DNA of 64,000 bases, from contig NHDZ02000131.1 in NCBI GenBank assembly GCA_002170485.2, forward strand, positions 1-64,000, given 5' to 3'. Below are positions 38,236 through 47,618 of this stretch, piece by piece. A program made the position numbers and the translations under genes. Numbering within the stretch: position 1 is the first letter of the stretch; each line of letters opens with the position of its first letter. Source of the stretch: MED660 sp002691025. Lineage in GTDB: Bacteria > Myxococcota_A > UBA9160 > UBA4427. Below the pieces are notes generated by a model that worked only from the letters and a program-made list of their open reading frames with translations, made no database searches and was not told the origin of the DNA.

Positions 38236-38514
38236 TCAGGAAGGAGAGTCACAGGATCGGATTTGTGTGTCCCACTCTCCACAAAGGAGCGCATTCAACA
38301 TGGCCTGATGCTGCGCTTTCATCATTTCCCGGATTCGAGTCGTAAGATCGGACTTCCCCAGATGATCGGCATAGTCGGACCGGGTTACGCTCACCACGGC
38401 ACCCCGGAGAAAGAGGTGGGTGATCACCCGAGGCCGATCCAGGCCTCCGTCTTCCGTTTGAACATGGAAGACTCGACCCGCGTATTCCGCGTCGGAATTG
38501 AATCCCTGAAGCAT
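38236..38514 (-). CDS. 92-aa conserved small protein, unknown function
   Basis: The product begins MLQGFNSDAEYAGRVFHVQT and contains PRVITHLFLRG and MMKAQHQAMLNALLCGEWD. I recall proteins of this size and wording in other delta-proteobacteria, always of unknown function. It has no signal or membrane segment. An AGGGGAAAGG run upstream could serve as the ribosome site. The same strand is open far upstream, but only this part looks conserved. It lies just before ftsE on the same strand and may be first in that operon. The 273 bases between it and ackA hold nothing I recognise. Confidence 0.6.
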   Translation of the reverse strand: MLQGFNSDAEYAGRVFHVQTEDGGLDRPRVITHLFLRGAVVSVTRSDYADHLGKSDLTTRIREMMKAQHQAMLNALLCGEWDTQIRSCDSPS

Positions 38515-38787
38515 CCGGTGCGCCTTTCCCCTGGAAGAACGAGGGCACTTCTGCCACCCGGCCCTCCACCCGTTGTATCGGCGCCTCGACGTAATACTGA
38601 ACCCAAGCCGGGCACCCCTCAGGGAAGCGACCTTCTCCCGCCCCAACCCACTGCCAGGCTCCCTTTTCGAGGCGCCGGAAAACTGCGCATCCGTGGTAGG
38701 GTATCGGCCCCGGATTCCCCGGTGGCGGACCCCAAGAAAGACGAGGGATCGGGAACCGATCCTCGTTTCATTCGAGTCGACTTTCGC

Positions 38788-39909
38788 ATGCATATCCTGG
38801 TCATGAATTGCGGATCTTCTTCGGTGAAATTTGCCGTAGTCGATCCTGAAAACGGGCAACGCCGTTTTGAAGGGCATCTCGAATGTTCACGAGAGGATCT
38901 CGAATCCACTCTGGACGAAGCAATGAATCAGATCCGCACCTGGACTGAATCCCAAGGAGAGATCCAGGCTGTCGGTCACCGCGTGGTTCACGGAGGAGAG
39001 CTCTTCCAGAACTCCGCCCTGATCGACGACTCCGTGATCGAATCCATTGAATCCCTTTCAAGCATGGCCCCGCTCCACAACCCGGCGGGCCTCAGCGGAA
39101 TCAAGCGCCTGCGCATGGCCTTTCCTGCCCTCCCCCAGGTCGCCGTCTTCGACACCGCCTTCCATCACACTCTCCCCGAGCGCGCATACCTCTACGCGAT
39201 TCCGAAAGCGCTGCACAAGGAGCACGGAGTCCGCCGCTACGGTTTTCACGGAACCTCTCATCGCTTTGTGGCGGAAGAATCCGCTCGCAGGCTTCAACCG
39301 AAGAGGCCCCACAGCCGCCTTGTCACCGCGCATCTGGGCAGCGGTTGCAGTCTCTGCGCGGTTCTGGACGGAAGAAGCATCGACACCAGCATGGGATTGA
39401 CCCCACTGGAAGGTCTTGTCATGGGAACCCGTTCAGGAGACGTCGATCCGGGCCTCCACGGTTTTCTCGCCGACCGGCTTGGGTTGGACCTGCCGGGCAT
39501 CGAGAGACTCCTGAATCGTGAAAGCGGCCTTCTCGGGATTTCCGGGGTTTCGGGTGACATGCGAGAACTCGAGCGCGCTGCGGAAGGCGGAAATCAAGAT
39601 GCGGAACTCGCGCTGGAAATCTTCGCCTACCGGCTCGCGCGGCAGATCGCAAGCATGCTCGTGCCCCTGGGTGGCCTCGATGCCCTCGTGTTCACCGGCG
39701 GAATCGGCGAGAACTCCCACGGAATCCGCGAGCGTACGATACGCTGCCTCGGCCACCTCGGCCTGGAACTCGACGACTCCCTGAACCGGATACACGGAAT
39801 CGAGGACCGGGGAATCATCAGCGGGCCGACGGGCCCCGCCATCCTGGTGGTCCCCACCGACGAAGAGTGCCTGATCGCCCGGGATACCGCGGCCCGACTG
39901 GCGGGATAG
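38788..39909 (+). CDS. ackA: Acetate kinase
   Basis: The 373-aa enzyme has the acetokinase signatures: NCGSSSVKF at 7-15, VHGGE, FDTAFH, RYGFHGTSH, DTSMGLTPLEGLVMGTRSG and VVPTDEE at the end. It interconverts acetate plus ATP with acetyl phosphate. It is about 25 residues shorter than most AckA. The HLGSGCSLCAV segment replaces the usual HLGNGAS. The ATG at 38788 is chosen over much longer in-frame starts by homology. No phosphotransacetylase gene is adjacent; an acyl-CoA synthetase follows 52 bases later. Confidence 0.92.
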   Translation: MHILVMNCGSSSVKFAVVDPENGQRRFEGHLECSREDLESTLDEAMNQIRTWTESQGEIQAVGHRVVHGGELFQNSALIDDSVIESIESLSSMAPLHNPAGLSGIKRLRMAFPALPQVAVFDTAFHHTLPERAYLYAIPKALHKEHGVRRYGFHGTSHRFVAEESARRLQPKRPHSRLVTAHLGSGCSLCAVLDGRSIDTSMGLTPLEGLVMGTRSGDVDPGLHGFLADRLGLDLPGIERLLNRESGLLGISGVSGDMRELERAAEGGNQDAELALEIFAYRLARQIASMLVPLGGLDALVFTGGIGENSHGIRERTIRCLGHLGLELDDSLNRIHGIEDRGIISGPTGPAILVVPTDEECLIARDTAARLAG

Positions 39910-39961
39910 CGACGACCGAGTCACCCTTTCCAGACCACGAGAACAACACAAGGAGCCTTCA

Positions 39962-41572
39962 TTGGAGAAGCATTACGCGACCATCTGGGAATCCATCACC
40001 GACGTCATCGGGGATCGGGAAGCGCTGGTTCACGGCGAGAACCGACTCACCTGGAGCCAGTACGACAACCGCGCGTCCCGTATGGCCCAGGCCCTGACCG
40101 AGGCCGGACTCGGTGCTGACTCGAAAATCGGCCTCTATCTCTACAACTCCAATGAATACCTCGAGGCCCAGTATGCGGGCATGAAGATCCGCGGTGTGCC
40201 GATCAACGTGAACTACCGCTATCTGGACGATGAACTCCTGTATCTCCTGGACAATTCCGATGCCGAAGCCCTGTTCTTCCATTCCAGTCTGGGAGATCGA
40301 GTGGCCCGCGTGATGGAACGAGCCAAGAAGGTCCGTGTGTGGATCCAGGTCGACGATGGGGGAGAGTCGGTCCCCGGCGCGGTCGCGTACGAAGACCTGA
40401 TCGCCGCCCATGACCCGGCCGCTCGTATCAAGCGAGCCGACGACGATCTCTACATGCTCTACACCGGTGGCACCACCGGCATGCCCAAGGGCGTGATGTA
40501 CGACATTGGCGCCATGGTCCAGTTCTTCATGTCCCTGGGCTTTCCCATCCTCGGTCTTGGAAACCCGGAACCCAAGGAGGTGGCCTCGGTCGTCAAGGCC
40601 TCCTTCGATGAAGGCCGCAACATCAATTCCATTCCCGCTTGTCCCCTCATGCATGGAACCGGAATGTGGCTGGGGGCCTTCATGCCTCATCTCGCGGGTG
40701 GCAAGGTCATCACCCTGCCCAGCCGCTCCCTGGACTCATCCGAACTCTGGCAATCCGTCCAGGACGAGAAAGCCACGCAGGTTGTCATTGTCGGCGATGC
40801 CTTTGCCAAACCCATGCTCAAGGCCCTCGAAGAAGCCAAGGAGGCCGGTCGCCCCTATGACCTCTCCAGCGTCGGCATGATCATCTCCTCGGGTGTCATG
40901 TGGACCACCGAAGTCAAACAGGCCATGCTCGAATGGCACGGCTTCATGCTGATCGATGCCATGGGCTCCACCGAAGGCAGCATGGGAATGCAGGTCACCA
41001 CGCGAGGCAATGTCGGAGAGACGGCTCGCTTCTCGAAGGGTGAGAATACCAAGGTCTTCACCGAGGACGGTCGCGAAGTCGAACCCGGCTCGGGAGAAGC
41101 CGGCATGGTGGCCGCCGGAGGCACTGTGCCTCGCGGCTACTACAAGGACGAAGAGAAGAGCGCTGCCACCTTCAAGACCATCAACGGAGTTCGCTACTCC
41201 TTCCCTGGAGATTGGGCCCTGGTCGAAGCGGACGGCACACTGACCCTGCTCGGACGCGGCTCGAACTGCATCAACACTGCGGGCGAAAAGGTCTACCCCG
41301 AAGAAGTCGAAGAAGCCGTCAAACAACATGACGATGTCGTGGATTGCCTGGTGGTGGGCGTAGAGGATGAGAAGTTCGGCCAACGCGTCACCGCCGTGGC
41401 CTCACTGATTCCGGAAAGCGCAAGCGACGCCGACGCGGTCCGCGAATTCACCCGAACCAAACTCGCCGCCTACAAGGTACCGAAGCAGATCCTGATCGTG
41501 GATCAGGTCAAGCGCGCACCCAACGGCAAAGCGGATTACAAATGGGCCAAGAACCAGATCGAGTCCCAGTAG
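39962..41572 (+). CDS. Acyl-CoA synthetase (AMP-forming)
   Basis: The 536-aa ligase carries the AMP-binding P-loop YTGGTTGMPKGVMY, a GSTEG adenine loop, PGDWALVEADG, and the catalytic Lys in APNGKADYKW. Its overall wording is that of the FadD-like acyl-CoA synthetases found in actinobacteria and marine proteobacteria, which activate fatty or sterol-side-chain acids. The start is TTG, with AAGGAG 7 bases before it. An enoyl-CoA hydratase-like gene follows, supporting a degradation role. Confidence 0.88.
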   Translation: MEKHYATIWESITDVIGDREALVHGENRLTWSQYDNRASRMAQALTEAGLGADSKIGLYLYNSNEYLEAQYAGMKIRGVPINVNYRYLDDELLYLLDNSDAEALFFHSSLGDRVARVMERAKKVRVWIQVDDGGESVPGAVAYEDLIAAHDPAARIKRADDDLYMLYTGGTTGMPKGVMYDIGAMVQFFMSLGFPILGLGNPEPKEVASVVKASFDEGRNINSIPACPLMHGTGMWLGAFMPHLAGGKVITLPSRSLDSSELWQSVQDEKATQVVIVGDAFAKPMLKALEEAKEAGRPYDLSSVGMIISSGVMWTTEVKQAMLEWHGFMLIDAMGSTEGSMGMQVTTRGNVGETARFSKGENTKVFTEDGREVEPGSGEAGMVAAGGTVPRGYYKDEEKSAATFKTINGVRYSFPGDWALVEADGTLTLLGRGSNCINTAGEKVYPEEVEEAVKQHDDVVDCLVVGVEDEKFGQRVTAVASLIPESASDADAVREFTRTKLAAYKVPKQILIVDQVKRAPNGKADYKWAKNQIESQ

Positions 41573-41635
41573 ATCCGCCTCTCCACACCCACCCCATAGG
41601 CCGCCGCGACCCGGCGACTCCAGAAAGAGGATCCG

Positions 41636-42409
41636 ATGTCCGACGAAGTACTCCTGCTTGAGAAGAGCGATGGCATCGCCACCATCACCCTGAACCGCCC
41701 CGATGCCATGAATGCCCTCTCCAGAAAACTCTCCGACGCCCTCAGCTCCGCGTTCCGGGAGATCCAGGACGATCCGGATGTCCGGGTGGCCGTGGTCACC
41801 GGAAACGGAAAGGCTTTCTGTGCCGGCATGGACCTGAAAGAACTCGGGACCGGGGGAGACGAGAGCCGGGGTACCAAGATCGGCAACCCCACGGCGGACG
41901 CCATGCGAAGCTTCGAGGGACCGATCATCGCCGCCGTGAACGGATTCGCGATCACGGCCGGCTTTGAGCTGGCGCTGGCCTCGGATGTCATCATTGCCTC
42001 CACAAAGGCCCACTTTGTCGACAGTCATGTCCGGGTTGGAATCCTGCCTGGCTGGGGACTGGGCGTACGGCTGCCCCGCCTGATCAGCGTGGGCCGAGCC
42101 AAGAGCGTATCCCTGACCGGAAACCCCATTGATGCCGCAACGGCTGAAAGATGGGGGCTGGCGACCCAGGTCGTAGAACCCGATGAACTCCTGCCCACCG
42201 CCCACGCCTTGGCGCAAGACATGGCTTCTTGCGATCCAGAAATGCTTTTCAGCTATAAAAAGCTGATCAACGACTGCATGGGTATGACCATGGCGGAAGC
42301 CATCCCCTACGAGACCGCGACCTCAACGGCCGGAGCTCTTGAGGTCACAGCCAGTCAGATCGAGCAAAGACGAGCCGCGGTCCAGGAAAGAAATCGGGAC
42401 CGATCCTGA
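41636..42409 (+). CDS. Enoyl-CoA hydratase-like crotonase
   Basis: The 257-aa protein has the crotonase oxyanion segments (GKAFCAGMDL; FAITAGFELALASD). At the second catalytic position, where hydratases have the Glu of PEINLG, it has HVRVGILPGWG. That variant is seen in a subgroup annotated as enoyl-CoA hydratases but likely to have another reaction. It follows the acyl-CoA synthetase by 63 bases and probably acts on its product. GAAAGAGGA precedes the ATG. Confidence 0.85.
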   Translation: MSDEVLLLEKSDGIATITLNRPDAMNALSRKLSDALSSAFREIQDDPDVRVAVVTGNGKAFCAGMDLKELGTGGDESRGTKIGNPTADAMRSFEGPIIAAVNGFAITAGFELALASDVIIASTKAHFVDSHVRVGILPGWGLGVRLPRLISVGRAKSVSLTGNPIDAATAERWGLATQVVEPDELLPTAHALAQDMASCDPEMLFSYKKLINDCMGMTMAEAIPYETATSTAGALEVTASQIEQRRAAVQERNRDRS

Positions 42410-42429
42410 GCACAAAAGGAGTCCTCGCC

Positions 42430-43353
42430 ATGGAAGAACTGATCGGACAGAAGATCCTGGTCACCGGGCCCGCCGGACAGATCGCCCTGCCCCTGGCTTC
42501 ACGGCTCGCCCGGGAAAACGAGGTCTGGGGCATCGCACGGTTCTCTGAACCCGACTCTCGCGAAAGGGTCGAAGCCGCGGGAATCACCACTCGACAGGTG
42601 GACCTCGCCGATCCGGACTGGGGGGACCTGCCGGACGACTTCGACACCCTCCTGCACCTGGCGGCCGTGATCGTACCCGGCGAAGACTTCGACACCTCCA
42701 TGAAGATCAACGCGCAGGGAACCGGCCATCTGATGAGTCGCTTCCGGAACGCGCGAGCGTGCCTCGTCATGTCCAGTTGCGCGGTCTACGCCTCACCGGC
42801 CCAGGGTGATCATGCCGTCAAGGAAACCGACCCTCTCGGAGGCAGCCACCAACCCTACGCGCCGACCTACTGTGTGTCGAAGATTGCTCAAGAAGCCGTC
42901 ACCCGCTTTGCGGCCCAGGAGTATCAACTCCCCACTGTCCTCGCTCGGATGAATGTCGCCTACGGGGACAACGGAGGGCTGCCGGCCATGCTGCTTGACG
43001 GCATGCGGGCCGGGCATCCGGTTCCCGTCCTGCCGGGCCGACCCTCGCTTTGCTCTCCGATCCACGAAGAAGACATCTTCGCGCAGACCCCTCGGCTCCT
43101 TGAATCGGCCTCGGTGTCCACCACCATTACCAACTGGGGGGGAGACGAGGTCGTCGAGATCCAGGAACTCACGCGCCACATCGCCGAACTGACGGGGCTT
43201 GAACTCAACCTCATCGAATCCCCCGATGGCATCCACCACTATCTCCTCGATCCGACGCGGAGGCAGTCCCTGGCCGGACGGTGTCAGGTGCCATGGCGAG
43301 AAGGCGTGCAACGCATGATCGCCGCGAAATACCCCGAACTGCTGAAAGCCTGA
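42430..43353 (+). CDS. NAD-dependent epimerase/dehydratase family protein
   Basis: The 307-aa extended SDR has the nucleotide motif TGPAGQIA near residue 14 (a variant of TGxxGxxG), the active-site pair in a YxxxK motif (YCVSK, about 144-148) and an upstream Ser (MSSCAVY). Members change sugars, or reduce acyl or sterol substrates. Its place after the acyl-CoA genes suggests a carbonyl substrate from that pathway, but this is inference. It starts 20 bases after the hydratase gene. Confidence 0.82.
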   Translation: MEELIGQKILVTGPAGQIALPLASRLARENEVWGIARFSEPDSRERVEAAGITTRQVDLADPDWGDLPDDFDTLLHLAAVIVPGEDFDTSMKINAQGTGHLMSRFRNARACLVMSSCAVYASPAQGDHAVKETDPLGGSHQPYAPTYCVSKIAQEAVTRFAAQEYQLPTVLARMNVAYGDNGGLPAMLLDGMRAGHPVPVLPGRPSLCSPIHEEDIFAQTPRLLESASVSTTITNWGGDEVVEIQELTRHIAELTGLELNLIESPDGIHHYLLDPTRRQSLAGRCQVPWREGVQRMIAAKYPELLKA

Positions 43354-43429
43354 GCGCAACAAGCAGGGCCGACAGCCCCTGATCCTGTCCCCGAAATCCC
43401 GTCGGCGTTTCAGTGCACGGGCTCTCGCC

Positions 43430-46105
43430 TCATCCCTCGGACGTCTGCCGGATGGCGTCGACCTTCTCTCGCAGCGTATCGCCGATGACCTGCGCGGCCG
43501 GCATGCCTTGCAGCGAGAAGTGGTCTCCGGGAACGGGCCTCTGCTCAAAAGGCCCCAGGATGTGACGGTCCCAGCCCAGGGTCTGGGTTCCGTAGTCGCG
43601 CAGGCTGCCCTCGGTGTAGAAGAGCACCGTCGGGATATCGGTGGTCTTCTTGCAGCGATAACGCCGGCTGATCAGCTTGTCCGACCTCTCCAGACTGGAG
43701 ACACCCACCCTCTGATTCAACGCATAGATGATCGACTCAGAAAGAAACGGCAAGCGTCCTGCTTTCTGGGCCTGCCACAACGAATCCAACAGGTTTCCCC
43801 GAAGCATGGGTGACCACTCATCCAGAGGCTTTCGAAGAAGCCTGGAAATCGAGGCCGCACTGATTCCACGAGCCTCGCCCAGCCAGTTCTTCTTGGCTTC
43901 GCTGGCCACCTCCGGAAACCCAGTATCCATGAGAGCCAGAAGCGCCGGAGGAGAACCGGCTTCGTTCAGTCTCTGAGCCACTTCGTAGGCGATCACGCCC
44001 CCGATCGAATACCCCATCAAGATATGGGGTCCTTCAGGCCGAAGGCGAAGGATCTCGGCCGCATACGCCTTGGCCATGCGGGACCAACTCACCCAGACCG
44101 GAGCCTCGCCGTAGAACCCTTGACGCTCAAGCCCGTAGAAGGGCACGTCGGAGCCCAGCGCGCGAGCGATCTTCCTGAACCCGATGACATCCCCGAAAAT
44201 CCCTGGAATACAGAATACGGCCGGCGACGATTCGCCCGCGCTCAGCGCCACCGCAAATCCATCATGACTCCCGGGGTGGCCAGCCTCGATGAGTGATGCG
44301 AGGGCTTCCACTGAAGCCGCCTCGAAAAGAACCACCGGTCGCATCTCGATCCCGAATTCTTCCTGGATCCACTGGGTCAAGGTCAGCGCAGAAAGAGAGT
44401 CTCCACCGAGATCAAAGAAGTCTTCGTCCACGCCCACATTCTCGACCTGGAGCAGGCCGGACAGATACACCACGACTTTCTCTTCTGTCTCCGAACTCGG
44501 AGCCTTGCGCACGCCTTCGGCTTCACTGCGTTTGCGCCCCTCCATGCCAAAATGCTCGGCGAGTCCTCCTCGCAAAGGCTTCCCGGTGGCGTTGCGCGGA
44601 ATATCACTTTCCTTGATGAAGATGATCTGATGCGGAACCTTGAAATGGGCCAACCGCTGAGCTGCAAATTTCCGAAGCTCACTCTTGGTGAGCGAAGCCC
44701 CTTCACGAAGCACCACGGCGGACGCCACGTCCTCACCGAGTCGATCATCCGGGACCGCAAACGTCACGGCCGCTTCCACATCGGGATGCAGGGTCAGCTC
44801 ATCATCGACACCCGCAGGCGAGATCTTCTCTCCCCCGCGGTTGATGATCTCCTTCACGCGCCCGGCCAGGTAGAGGAATCCCCTGGCGTCGAGTTCACCC
44901 AGATCCCCGGTCCGCATCCAGTCGCCCACAAAGAGTTCTGCATTCTCCTCGGGCATGTTCAGATACCCCGAGAACACATTCGGTCCTCGAATCACGACCT
45001 CGCCCACTTTCCGCGGCGACAGGACCTTGTGGCCCGGACCCAGGATCGCGATTTCCTGGCCCAATTCCTTTCCCACCACGAAGCCCACGGAGCCGGGCTG
45101 CTGCCGACCTTCCCCCAACGGGTTGGCGGTGGAAAGCCCTGCCCCTTCGCTCAGACCGTAGGCTTCGATCAGGGGAGCTCGATAGATCTCATCGGCCTGA
45201 GCCGCGAGACTGGCCGTCCCCCCGGACCCTCCCGAAAGAATGAAGCGGACCTTCTTGGTCTCTTCCGGAAGCGGGGCCCGAGCCAATTCATCCAGGATCG
45301 CCCGATGGAAGGTCGGCGTCGCACCGAACCAGGTCGGCGCAAATTCGCGAAGGACATCGCCAAAAAGAGCGGGAGCAAAATCGAGCAATGAAACAAGGCT
45401 CCCTCCCGAGAGCAGGGGTATGAAGCCCTGATGGATACAACCAAAAACGTGGAAAAGCGGCATGATCCGGACGCAACGATCGGAAGGAGAAAGCCCATAA
45501 TGAGCGGTGGTCAGCGCCACCGAAGCGCAGAGGTTCTTCTGCGTAAGCGGCACAGGCTTTGATTGCGCCGTCGTGCCGGAAGTCAGGACGATCAGGGCTA
45601 CATCGTCGGACGTCGCAGAGGCAAAGCTCTCGGGCTTCGCTTCGGCGGTCGGAGCCGAATCGGATTTCCACTCCACCGAGGAGAGACCCGCTGAACGCTC
45701 GGGTTCAGCGGTGCTCTCGAAAACGGGAATCCCGCAGGCCTGCGCGGCCGCCACCGCTGGCGAAGTCGACCCCGCCTCCACCAGCAGGCCCCGCGCCCCA
45801 AAAGAAGCGAACTGATCCTCGAATTCGGCCTGGGTATACGCCGGGTTGAGAGGAACCGCCGTTGCAGATACGGCCAGTCCCATGATGAGGAATTGCTGCT
45901 CCACGGATTGAGGCATGACGATGGCCACCGCGTCGCCACGTCCAATCCCAAAGCGATTGAAGCAGGACGCAAGGGATTCCATCTCGGCCAGCAGTCGACC
46001 AAAAGAGAGGGGATCACGATCCGGAGCCAGAATGGCAGGCACATCCGGCCTCTCCTGCGCCCAATAGGAGAAACCCTCATGAAGAGTTTCGAACAAAGCA
46101 CCCAT
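43430..46105 (-). CDS. Adenylation-carrier-thioesterase (A-T-TE) synthetase-like protein
   Basis: The 891-aa protein has three domains. An acyl-CoA-ligase-type adenylation domain (1-515) carries VLTSGTTAQSKP at 173-184, YGLSEG, RTGDLGELD, GRVKEIINRGGEKIS and Lys509 in NATGKP. A carrier domain (about 535-608) has the phosphopantetheine Ser570 in LGGDSLSAL. A thioesterase (about 625-885) has Ser700 in GYSIGG, a likely Asp727 and His862 in GDHFSL. There is no condensation, ketosynthase or reductase domain. The protein should load a carboxylic acid onto itself and release it by hydrolysis, cyclisation or dimerisation. A promoter-like pair lies just upstream; no other biosynthesis gene is adjacent. 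Confidence 0.88.
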   Translation of the reverse strand: MGALFETLHEGFSYWAQERPDVPAILAPDRDPLSFGRLLAEMESLASCFNRFGIGRGDAVAIVMPQSVEQQFLIMGLAVSATAVPLNPAYTQAEFEDQFASFGARGLLVEAGSTSPAVAAAQACGIPVFESTAEPERSAGLSSVEWKSDSAPTAEAKPESFASATSDDVALIVLTSGTTAQSKPVPLTQKNLCASVALTTAHYGLSPSDRCVRIMPLFHVFGCIHQGFIPLLSGGSLVSLLDFAPALFGDVLREFAPTWFGATPTFHRAILDELARAPLPEETKKVRFILSGGSGGTASLAAQADEIYRAPLIEAYGLSEGAGLSTANPLGEGRQQPGSVGFVVGKELGQEIAILGPGHKVLSPRKVGEVVIRGPNVFSGYLNMPEENAELFVGDWMRTGDLGELDARGFLYLAGRVKEIINRGGEKISPAGVDDELTLHPDVEAAVTFAVPDDRLGEDVASAVVLREGASLTKSELRKFAAQRLAHFKVPHQIIFIKESDIPRNATGKPLRGGLAEHFGMEGRKRSEAEGVRKAPSSETEEKVVVYLSGLLQVENVGVDEDFFDLGGDSLSALTLTQWIQEEFGIEMRPVVLFEAASVEALASLIEAGHPGSHDGFAVALSAGESSPAVFCIPGIFGDVIGFRKIARALGSDVPFYGLERQGFYGEAPVWVSWSRMAKAYAAEILRLRPEGPHILMGYSIGGVIAYEVAQRLNEAGSPPALLALMDTGFPEVASEAKKNWLGEARGISAASISRLLRKPLDEWSPMLRGNLLDSLWQAQKAGRLPFLSESIIYALNQRVGVSSLERSDKLISRRYRCKKTTDIPTVLFYTEGSLRDYGTQTLGWDRHILGPFEQRPVPGDHFSLQGMPAAQVIGDTLREKVDAIRQTSEG

Positions 46106-46164
46106 CTCGCCAAAATAACCCAGCTGGAATCGAGGTTCATCAAAATTGCACAGAGAGGAAGGAA

Positions 46165-46193
46165 TTTATCCGGTCACTCGCCCCTATAAGCAA
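46165..46193 (-). promoter_or_regulatory. Candidate sigma-70 promoter for the A-T-TE gene
   Basis: Reading the minus strand, TTGCTT (46188-46193) and GATAAA (46165-46170) are separated by exactly 17 bases, and lie 60-90 bases upstream of the start codon in an AT-rich patch unlike the surrounding sequence. The match to consensus is partial. Confidence 0.35.
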
Positions 46194-46258
46194 CCGGCAA
46201 ATCACGACCCATGTATCGGCACGAACTCACCAAACCAGCAGAACCATGCGTTTGCCGC

Positions 46259-47416
46259 TCAGCCAGCAGGACGAAGCAGCCAACGACCTGCACGAAGCGC
46301 TTCCGGATCCCCATGCACCTTCCCGGGATCATCGGCCAACTTGATGACCGGGACGCCATCGATGCTCCACATCTTCAGGACCACATGAATGGGCTCGCTT
46401 CCTGCGAAGTCATTGGTGAAGTGGGTTCCGATACCGAAGCTCAGCCGGATCCGGCCTTTGAAATACCGCTGGATCGCGAGAGCCTTTTCGACATCCAGGC
46501 CGTCACTGAACACGATGGTTTTTGTATCGGGTCGGATGCCAATGGATTCATAATGACGAATGATGCGGTCTCCGAAAGCAAAGGGATCGCCACTGTCGTG
46601 CCGGACTCCGTCCAGGGTTCGAGCCAGAGCCGGATCGAAATCCGCCAGGAAGGCGTCCAGCCCAAAAGTGTCGGTCAGGGCGATCCCCAGACGACCTTCG
46701 TAGATTTCGATCCAGCGTTGCAGCGCACGTTGATTCGCATGAGGCAAACCCTCCAAGCCGGAGACACCCATGATCCACTCGTGGGCCATGGTCCCGATGG
46801 CCATCAGGTCGAAGACGCGGGCAAAGTGCAGATTCGATGTGCCGGTAAAGCCGGTTTTCCCCATCGCTTGTCGAATGAAGATCTCCTGGCTTTGGGGATT
46901 CCGTCTGCGACGAGTTCCGAAATCGGCGAAGAGACATCCCCCTTGGCTCAGGGCCGTCGACTTGCCATCTGCCATCCTGGCCTGATCATCCAGGGTCCAG
47001 TTCGTATCGCAATGGATGAAATACTGTTCAGTGATGACCGCCAGCAGGGGTACTTCCCACAAGATCGTCTGGCTCCATAGGCCTCGCACACGGAGATGGA
47101 ACTGCCCCTGATCGTCAATGCGGAAATCGAGCTCATCCGGATTGAAGCGGTAGTCATGGAGATAGGCGAGGAAATCAGGACGGTCCAGGACGTCCAGTCG
47201 ATCCCGTATATAGGCGACCTCCTCGGCTTGCAGTCGCATCTCAGCCAGCTGGTCCAGCTGCCTTCTGAATCCCTGAAGAAAGGCCTCGTTGTACCCACCA
47301 CGCGGATCACGATCGAAAAAACGATACTCAACCTCGGCATCCGGGTAATGACGAAGCACCGCATTCATCATCGTGAATTTATAGAGATCGTTATCGAGGA
47401 TCGACTGAATGGGCAC
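46259..47416 (-). CDS. pncB: Nicotinate phosphoribosyltransferase
   Basis: The 385-aa enzyme starts SILDNDLYKFTMMNAVL within its first 20 residues, as PncB does. It contains FADFGTRRRR, GTSNLHFAR, the HEWIMG segment with the His that is phosphorylated in the family, and RHDSGDPFAFGDR. It makes nicotinate mononucleotide, salvaging nicotinate for NAD. GTG at 47416 is chosen because GGAG lies 6 bases before it and homology begins there. The 152 bases after its stop hold the candidate promoter of the A-T-TE gene. Confidence 0.94.
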   Translation of the reverse strand: MPIQSILDNDLYKFTMMNAVLRHYPDAEVEYRFFDRDPRGGYNEAFLQGFRRQLDQLAEMRLQAEEVAYIRDRLDVLDRPDFLAYLHDYRFNPDELDFRIDDQGQFHLRVRGLWSQTILWEVPLLAVITEQYFIHCDTNWTLDDQARMADGKSTALSQGGCLFADFGTRRRRNPQSQEIFIRQAMGKTGFTGTSNLHFARVFDLMAIGTMAHEWIMGVSGLEGLPHANQRALQRWIEIYEGRLGIALTDTFGLDAFLADFDPALARTLDGVRHDSGDPFAFGDRIIRHYESIGIRPDTKTIVFSDGLDVEKALAIQRYFKGRIRLSFGIGTHFTNDFAGSEPIHVVLKMWSIDGVPVIKLADDPGKVHGDPEALRAGRWLLRPAG

Positions 47417-47618
47417 CCAAGGCTCCGTTTTGAGGCGCGTCTGGCCCGCGCGGAGTCTAGTGGAATCCGGGAAAAGGCGTACCCACCTCCAGGCGTACCC
47501 ACTCAAGCCCAGAGCCGACAAGCGAACCGGAGATGATTTGCAGCCCCATGGCATTCCGAACTACTCTTTGCCGGGCCTCCCCCTTCTTGCATTCAAATGC
47601 TCGGGAAAGTCCGCAAAA

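Noticed and set aside
38071..38787. An N-terminal extension of acetate kinase by 239 codons
   Set aside because: The added part has no homology to AckA, runs antisense to ftsE and the 92-aa gene, and the kinase signature begins right at the ATG at 38788.
38515..38877. A longer version of the 92-aa gene
   Set aside because: The upstream part is Arg-rich, overlaps ackA on the other strand and does not look conserved.
43354..43429. Hairpin CAGGGC/GCCCCTG as a terminator between convergent genes
   Set aside because: The stem is short, has a bulge and no T run follows.
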